NCBI GenBank assembly: GCA_018262135.1
Contig: JAGTSD010000095.1
Span: 1 to 6,918, forward strand
Length of the DNA: 6,918 nucleotides
DNA from: Pseudomonadota bacterium
GTDB taxonomy: Bacteria > Pseudomonadota > Gammaproteobacteria > Competibacterales > Competibacteraceae
Reading direction: 5' to 3'
Shown: in pieces, positions 1 through 6,918 of the stretch
Layout of the letters: each line of letters opens with the position of its first letter
Numbering within the stretch: the first letter of the stretch is position 1
Notes under the pieces: generated by a model
Told to the model about the DNA's origin: nothing
Database searches by the model: none
The model's input: the letters and a program-made list of their open reading frames with translations, nothing else
Position numbers and translations under genes: made by a program

Positions 1-67
1 AGGCGTTTTCCATTTCCAGGGACGAAGGGTCGCCCCTCACCACCAGACGATTGCGAAGAGACGCACG
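1..67 (+). other. Leader upstream of the operon, with a weak hairpin
   Basis: This short stretch precedes the first gene, and I see no convincing -35/-10 pair in it. Bases 18-37 can form an imperfect hairpin: AGGGACGA (18-25) pairs with TCGCCCCT (30-37) around an AGGG loop, with one A-C mismatch. A purine-rich GAAGAG at 55-60 sits 7 bases before the ATG at 68 and is the likely ribosome binding site. The promoter is probably left of the window. The hairpin may be chance in GC-rich DNA. Confidence 0.35.
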
Positions 68-1708
68 ATGACTGACAAGCCCATCAACATGACGCGCCCG
101 CTGGACCTGACGCACGAGAAGCGCAATGTTGGCCCGCAGCGCATCCAGCGGCCGATTTACGTGGATCTGCTGCCCACCTGCAACAACGCCTGCCCAGCGG
201 GCGAGAATATCCAGGCCTGGCTAACGCACGCCCAGGCCGGCCGGTTCAAGGAAGCCTGGCAGAGCCTGACCGAGAACAACCCGATGCCGGCCATCCACGG
301 CCGGGTGTGCTACCACCCCTGCGAGACCGCCTGCAATCGCAGCAAGCTGGATTCGTCGGTCAGCATTCACGCCGTCGAACGCTTCCTGGGCGATCTGGCC
401 CTTGCGGAAGACTGGCAGTTCACCGTAACCGCCCCACCCAGCGGCAAGCGGGTGCTGGTGGTCGGCGCTGGCCCCAGCGGCCTGTCCGCCGCCTATCACC
501 TGGCCCGGATGGGCCATGAAGTGGAAATCTACGAGGCCGGGCCGATGGCCGGCGGCATGATGCACTTCGGCATCCCCTCGTACCGCCTGCCGCGCGATGT
601 GCTGGACGCCGAAATCAAGCGCATCGAGAATATGGGCGTCAAGATCGTTCTGAACCATCGGGTCGACGATCTATTGGTCGAGAAGCGGCAAGGTGATTTC
701 GACGCGATCTTTGTCGCCGTCGGCGCTCACATCAGTAAGCGCACCGACATCCCGGCCCGCGACGCCGGCAAGATGCTGGACGCCATCAGCTTCCTCAAGG
801 ACGTGGAAACCGGCAACGCGCCCAAGCTGGGCCGCCGGGTCGCCATCTACGGCGGTGGCAACACCGCGATGGACGCCGCCCGGGTCGCCAAGCGCCTCGG
901 CTACGAGCCGTTGATCATCTACCGCCGCGACCGCGCCCACATGCCAGCCCACGAGTTCGAGGCCGACGAAGCGCTCGAAGAGGATGTGAAGATCCACTGG
1001 CTGCGGACCATCAAGAACATCGAGGAAACCACCTTCACGGTCGAGGTGATGGAGATTGATGAAAAGGGCCGGCCCCGCCCGACCGGTCAGTTCGAGACCC
1101 TGGAAGCCGATGCGCTGATCCTGGCGCTGGGTCAGGACGTGGACACCAGCTTCATGCAAAAGGTGCCCGGTGTACAGTTCAAGGCGGATGGCGTCGTCAT
1201 CGTCAACGACCAGATGATGACCGGTAGTCCGGGCCTGTTCGCCGGCGGCGACATGGTGCCCTCCGACCGCACCGTCACCATCGGCGTCGGCCACGGCAAG
1301 AAGGCCGCCCGCCACATCGACGCCTGGCTGCGCGGCGAGTCCTACACCAAGCCACCCAAGCATGATCTGGCGACTTTCGACAAGCTACACGTCTGGTACT
1401 ACACCGATGCCGCGCAGCGCCCGCAGGGCCATCTGGACATGAAGAAGCGCCAGAGCAGCTTTGAGGAAGTGGTGGCCGGCCTGAGCCAGAAGGAGGCGCT
1501 GTACGAGGCCAAGCGCTGCCTGTCCTGCGGCAACTGCTACGAATGCGACGGCTGCTACGGGGCCTGCCCCGAGGACGCCATCATCAAGCTGGGGCCGGGC
1601 CGGCGCTACCGCTACAACTACGATCTCTGCACGGGCTGCGCGGTGTGCTTCGAGCAATGCCCGTGCCACGCCATCGAGATGATTCCCGAACCGCCGGCGG
1701 GCGAGTGA
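68..1708 (+). CDS. GltD-like FAD/NAD(P) oxidoreductase with C-terminal 2[4Fe-4S] ferredoxin domain
   Basis: This 546-residue soluble flavoprotein resembles the small subunit of glutamate synthase (GltD) and related electron-transfer subunits. In order: an N-terminal Fe-S region with Cys38, Cys42, Cys81, Cys85 and Cys89; the FAD dinucleotide fold GAGPSG at 133-138; the NAD(P) fold GGGNTAMD at 262-269, followed by YRR at 285-287, whose arginines suggest NADPH; the second FAD motif GLFAGGD at 389-395; and a ferredoxin domain with CX2CX2CX3CP at Cys490/493/496/500 and at Cys521/524/527/531. Two extra cysteines (484, 487) precede the first of these. No signal peptide or membrane segment is seen. 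The start at 68 has GAAGAG at 55-60. No glutamate synthase large subunit is adjacent; PFOR lies 99 bases downstream. It therefore probably passes electrons between NAD(P)H and ferredoxin or PFOR, rather than making glutamate. A comparable FAD/Fe-S subunit (KorC) is known in the 2-oxoglutarate:NADP+ oxidoreductase of Azoarcus. The family is sure; the partner is inferred. Confidence 0.88.
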   Translation: MTDKPINMTRPLDLTHEKRNVGPQRIQRPIYVDLLPTCNNACPAGENIQAWLTHAQAGRFKEAWQSLTENNPMPAIHGRVCYHPCETACNRSKLDSSVSIHAVERFLGDLALAEDWQFTVTAPPSGKRVLVVGAGPSGLSAAYHLARMGHEVEIYEAGPMAGGMMHFGIPSYRLPRDVLDAEIKRIENMGVKIVLNHRVDDLLVEKRQGDFDAIFVAVGAHISKRTDIPARDAGKMLDAISFLKDVETGNAPKLGRRVAIYGGGNTAMDAARVAKRLGYEPLIIYRRDRAHMPAHEFEADEALEEDVKIHWLRTIKNIEETTFTVEVMEIDEKGRPRPTGQFETLEADALILALGQDVDTSFMQKVPGVQFKADGVVIVNDQMMTGSPGLFAGGDMVPSDRTVTIGVGHGKKAARHIDAWLRGESYTKPPKHDLATFDKLHVWYYTDAAQRPQGHLDMKKRQSSFEEVVAGLSQKEALYEAKRCLSCGNCYECDGCYGACPEDAIIKLGPGRRYRYNYDLCTGCAVCFEQCPCHAIEMIPEPPAGE

Positions 1709-1724
1709 ACCCCCTCATCCCCAA

Positions 1725-1750
1725 CCCCTCTGCCGCTGGCGGGCGAGGGG
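1725..1750. repeat. REP-like GC-rich inverted repeat
   Basis: CCCCTC (1725-1730) pairs with GAGGGG (1745-1750). Inside, GCC (1732-1734) can pair with GGC (1742-1744), leaving one bulged T. Together with the C-rich run just before it (1710-1728), the block looks like the dispersed extragenic palindromes found in many GC-rich proteobacteria. Only one copy is in the window, so its repetitive nature cannot be shown here. Confidence 0.45.
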
Positions 1751-1769
1751 CGTCAACGATCCAGAACAC

Positions 1770-1789
1770 GCCCGCCGTCCGCAGCGGGC
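1770..1789 (+). repeat. Short hairpin just before the PFOR ribosome binding site
   Basis: GCCCGC (1770-1775) and GCGGGC (1784-1789) form a perfect 6-bp all-GC stem with an 8-base loop. It ends two bases before the Shine-Dalgarno run at 1792-1800. In the mRNA it could block 3'-to-5' decay of the upstream message or influence initiation of PFOR. Function is inferred; the pairing itself is visible. Confidence 0.4.
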
Positions 1790-1807
1790 TCAGAGAAGAG
1801 AAACGCA

Positions 1808-5389
<3,582 letters not shown>

Positions 5390-5398
5390 TCAGGGCGC

Positions 5399-5436
5399 GC
5401 GGCGGGCTACGAACCACCCGGATCGAAACCCGCCGC
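5399..5436 (+). repeat. Strong GC hairpin in the PFOR/DHOD-like spacer
   Basis: GCGGCGGG (5399-5406) pairs perfectly with CCCGCCGC (5429-5436), an 8-bp all-GC stem around a 22-base loop. It begins 9 bases after the PFOR stop codon and has no following T-tract, so it is not a standard terminator. It could stabilise the upstream PFOR message or tune expression of the third gene. The remaining spacer holds AGAAGGA at 5455-5461, the ribosome binding site for the ATG at 5468. Confidence 0.5.
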
Positions 5437-5467
5437 CCTCCGCATCCCGTACGTAGAAGGAATCACC

Positions 5468-6469
5468 ATGGATTTACGAACCACTTACATGGGGATGGAA
5501 CTGCAACATCCCATCGTGGCGTCGGCCTCGCCGCTGTCGGGGAACGTGGCCAGCATCAAGCGCCTGGAGGACGCCGGCGCGGCGGCCGTGGTCATGTTCT
5601 CGCTGTTCGAGGAACAGTTGAAGCATGAAAGCGACGCGCTCGAATATCTGATGACTGCCGGCGCCGAGAGCTTCGCCGAGTCGCTGAATTATTTCCCGGA
5701 GATAGACGACTACACGGTCGGCCCGGACAACTATCTGGAGCTGCTGCGGCAGGCTTCGGAAGCGGTGGACATCCCGATCATCGGCAGCCTGAACGGCATC
5801 ACCAACACCGGCTGGATCGAATACGCTCAGTTGATGCAGGAGGCGGGAGCCAGGGGCGTCGAGCTGAATATCTATTACATCCCCGCCGATCTGACCACCA
5901 GCGGCCGCGAGGTCGAGGAGCGCTACGTCGAGATCGTGAAAGCGGTCAAGGCGGCGGTGACCGTTCCGGTGGCGGTGAAGTTGAATCCATTCTTCAGTGC
6001 GATCGGCTCGATGGCCAAGGCGCTGGATGACGCCGGGGCCGACGCGCTGGTGCTGTTCAACCGCTTCTATCAACCGGATTTCGATCTGGACAAGCTGGAA
6101 GTCACGCCGGACCTGCACCTGAGCACGCCGGACGAAATCCGCCTGCCGCTGCTATGGATCGCGGTCCTGCACGGGCGACTGCGGGCGTCGCTGGGCGCGA
6201 CCCGGGGCGTGCATACGCCAGTCGAGGTGGTGAAGTACCTGATGGCCGGCGCGGACGCGGTGATGACCACCTCGGCGCTGCTCAAGAACGGCGTCAACTA
6301 CCTGACTACCCTGCGCGACGGGCTGCGGACCTGGATGGAGATGCACCGCTACGTGTCGGTGGCGCAGATGAAGGGTTCGATGAGCCAGCGCAACGTCACT
6401 GATCCCACCGCGTTCGAGCGCGCCAACTACATCAAGACCCTGGAAAGTTACAAGGGTGATTATATCTGA
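5468..6469 (+). CDS. Dihydroorotate dehydrogenase-like FMN flavoprotein (probably not PyrD)
   Basis: The 333-residue protein has the TIM-barrel pattern of class 1 dihydroorotate dehydrogenases: the N-terminal LxTxxxGxxLxxP-like start (3-15), VELN at 131-134, VKLNPFF at 170-176, LFNRF at 196-200 and the phosphate-binding end GVHTPVEVVKYLMAGADAV (247-265). Lys171 and Asn198 match the FMN/orotate-contacting Lys164 and Asn193 of the Lactococcus lactis type A enzyme. However, the catalytic loop that reads NLSCPN in that enzyme reads NIYYIP here (134-139), so Tyr137 replaces the catalytic Cys and Pro139 replaces an orotate-binding Asn. Phe44 also stands where Lys43 is expected. FMN binding is likely; dihydroorotate oxidation is not. 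It is 78 bases after PFOR with a good Shine-Dalgarno site, and ends just before a terminator, so it is the last gene of the operon. DHOD-like genes also occur beside nifJ in other bacteria, which suggests a redox role tied to PFOR. The substrate is unknown. Confidence 0.87.
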   Translation: MDLRTTYMGMELQHPIVASASPLSGNVASIKRLEDAGAAAVVMFSLFEEQLKHESDALEYLMTAGAESFAESLNYFPEIDDYTVGPDNYLELLRQASEAVDIPIIGSLNGITNTGWIEYAQLMQEAGARGVELNIYYIPADLTTSGREVEERYVEIVKAVKAAVTVPVAVKLNPFFSAIGSMAKALDDAGADALVLFNRFYQPDFDLDKLEVTPDLHLSTPDEIRLPLLWIAVLHGRLRASLGATRGVHTPVEVVKYLMAGADAVMTTSALLKNGVNYLTTLRDGLRTWMEMHRYVSVAQMKGSMSQRNVTDPTAFERANYIKTLESYKGDYI

Positions 6470-6471
6470 TT

Positions 6472-6497
6472 GACCTCTCGATTTTCGCTTGGAGGTC
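6472..6497 (+). other. Weak hairpin just after the last stop codon
   Basis: GACCTC (6472-6477) pairs with GAGGTC (6492-6497) across a 14-base loop, followed by only TTT. It begins three bases after the stop codon. It may be an auxiliary structure before the main terminator, or chance. Confidence 0.35.
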
Positions 6498-6503
6498 TTT
6501 GGG

Positions 6504-6532
6504 GGGGATTGCGGATGCAATCCCCTTTTTTT
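6504..6532 (+). terminator. Intrinsic (rho-independent) terminator of the operon
   Basis: GGGGATTGC (6504-6512) and GCAATCCCC (6517-6525) form a perfect 9-bp stem closed by a GGAT tetraloop, followed at once by seven T residues (6526-6532). It lies 34 bases after the DHOD-like stop codon. On the - strand no T-tract follows the stem, so it should stop only the + strand operon and not transcripts from the transposase side. Confidence 0.93.
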
Positions 6533-6570
6533 ATGCGCGCCCTCGTCGGCGGCATGGCCGTACTAGTGTG

Positions 6571-6591
6571 CCGTCAATCTTCGATTGACGG
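6571..6591. repeat. Perfect palindrome over the transposase stop codon
   Basis: CCGTCAATC (6571-6579) and GATTGACGG (6583-6591) form a 9-bp perfect inverted repeat with a 3-base spacer TTC. It contains the transposase stop codon (6574-6576 on the - strand) and sits inside the presumed IS end. It could be a transposase-binding subterminal repeat or an RNA hairpin limiting transcription through the end of the element. There is no T-tract on either strand, so a classical terminator is unlikely. Confidence 0.6.
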
Positions 6592-6918
6592 GTAAAGTTT
6601 CCGCAGTTTCTGCCGTGCGACGGCCAAGGTGAAGGTCCAATGGATGCGTGCCTGCAAAGCGTTTCGTTGGTTTTCCCAAGCGGCCACCTCGGTCGCGATC
6701 TGCTCCGGGCTGTCCAGGCGCCGATCCAAGCACTGTCGGTTCATGATACCGATCTCGGTTTCTGCCATGTTCAGCCAACTGCCATGCTTGGGCGTGTAGT
6801 GGAACTCGATCCGGTCCAGCAACTCCCGGGCCTTGGCGGGACGGAACGCCTCGTACAGGCTGGCGCCATCGTGCGTGTTCAGGTTGTCCTGCACCAGCCG
6901 AATTTTTATCGCCTGTGG
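6574..6918 (-). CDS. IS630-family transposase, C-terminal part (5' end outside the window)
   Basis: The reading frame runs open from the right edge of the window to a TGA at 6574-6576, giving the last 114 residues of a DDE transposase. A GTG at 6892-6894 lies within the frame, but eight further in-frame codons (PQAIKIRL) precede it up to the window end, so it is an internal valine, not the start. Hallmarks of the family are LVQDNLNTH (with the second catalytic Asp), FHYTPKHGSWLNMAETE (with the catalytic Glu, 41 residues after that Asp) and the end KLRKLYPSIED. No frameshift or internal stop is seen in this part. The first catalytic Asp and the N-terminal helix-turn-helix would lie beyond the window, so whether the element is intact is unknown. 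It faces the metabolic operon and is separated from it by the operon terminator. Confidence 0.93.
   Translation of the reverse strand, partial: PQAIKIRLVQDNLNTHDGASLYEAFRPAKARELLDRIEFHYTPKHGSWLNMAETEIGIMNRQCLDRRLDSPEQIATEVAAWENQRNALQARIHWTFTLAVARQKLRKLYPSIED

Larger units (their letters stand above)
1709..1807 (+). promoter_or_regulatory. Spacer between oxidoreductase and PFOR genes, with ribosome binding site
   Basis: The 99-base spacer carries two inverted repeats, listed separately, and a purine run AGAGAAGAG at 1792-1800. This run is the likely Shine-Dalgarno site, ending 7 bases before the ATG at 1808. The site resembles the one before the first gene (GAAGAG at the same distance). No T-tract follows either hairpin, so neither looks like an intrinsic terminator and read-through into the PFOR gene is expected. 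An internal promoter is possible but I cannot point to one. Confidence 0.5.
6566..6918 (-). mobile_element. IS630-family insertion sequence, terminal part (continues past the window)
   Basis: The region carries the C-terminal part of an IS630-type transposase reading toward the operon. A CTAG at 6563-6566 lies eight bases outside the stop codon. IS630 elements insert at and duplicate TA, often within CTAG, so TA at 6564-6565 is the likely target duplication and the element probably begins at G6566. The other end, and thus the matching terminal inverted repeat and second TA, lie outside the window. The exact boundary is inferred. Confidence 0.7.

Noticed and set aside
671..1363. Open frame of 230 codons on the - strand inside the oxidoreductase gene
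   Set aside because: It is antisense to the conserved NAD(P)-binding domain and has no recognisable domain; GC-driven lack of stops explains it.
68..1708. Calling the first gene glutamate synthase small subunit (gltD)
   Set aside because: No large subunit gene is adjacent, the first N-terminal Fe-S motif is altered, and a ferredoxin domain absent from GltD is fused at the C-terminus.
5474..6118. Open frame of 214 codons on the - strand inside the DHOD-like gene
   Set aside because: It is antisense to the conserved flavoprotein with no motif; treated as a shadow.
5468..6469. Calling the third gene pyrD
   Set aside because: The catalytic Cys/Ser and other orotate contacts are replaced, and the context is a PFOR operon, not pyrimidine synthesis.
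6504..6540. Terminator acting for both converging genes
   Set aside because: On the - strand the stem is followed by C-rich sequence and AAA, without a T-tract, so only + strand termination is supported.

Overview
The window is a GC-rich chromosomal segment from an organism with anaerobic or facultative metabolism. It holds one complete three-gene module on the + strand and, at the right edge, the 3' end of an insertion sequence on the - strand. No marker gene fixes the taxonomy. The GC-rich code, the large single-chain pyruvate:ferredoxin oxidoreductase and the IS630-type transposase would fit a GC-rich proteobacterium, perhaps a gammaproteobacterium related to Chromatiales or Competibacteraceae. 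That placement is inference from general familiarity, not from a search.

Layout: (1) 1-67 is a short leader with a weak hairpin and a Shine-Dalgarno-like GAAGAG. (2) 68-1708 encodes a GltD-type FAD/NAD(P) oxidoreductase with an N-terminal Fe-S region and a C-terminal two-cluster ferredoxin domain. (3) 1709-1807 is a spacer with two GC-rich inverted repeats. (4) 1808-5389 encodes a complete 1193-residue pyruvate:ferredoxin (flavodoxin) oxidoreductase (PFOR, NifJ) with all TPP and Fe-S ligands visible. (5) 5390-5467 is a spacer with a strong GC hairpin. (6) 5468-6469 encodes a dihydroorotate-dehydrogenase-like flavoprotein that has lost the catalytic cysteine and other pyrimidine-binding residues of true PyrD. 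(7) 6472-6532 holds a weak hairpin and then a textbook intrinsic terminator closing the unit. (8) From about 6566 to the window end lies the terminal part of an IS630-family element, with the transposase C-terminus on the - strand.

The three + strand genes share orientation, have short spacers and end at one terminator, so they probably form an operon; its promoter lies left of the window. The simplest reading is a redox module. PFOR oxidises pyruvate to acetyl-CoA and CO2 (or works in reverse). The GltD-like protein could carry the low-potential electrons between ferredoxin-type clusters and NAD(P)(H) through FAD. The DHOD-like protein is a third flavoprotein of unknown substrate that may act on or with the same electron pool. 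The assignment of partners is inference from gene order. The most notable points are the altered active site of the DHOD-like protein and the possibility that the three proteins form an NAD(P)-linked pyruvate oxidoreductase system that has not been properly described.
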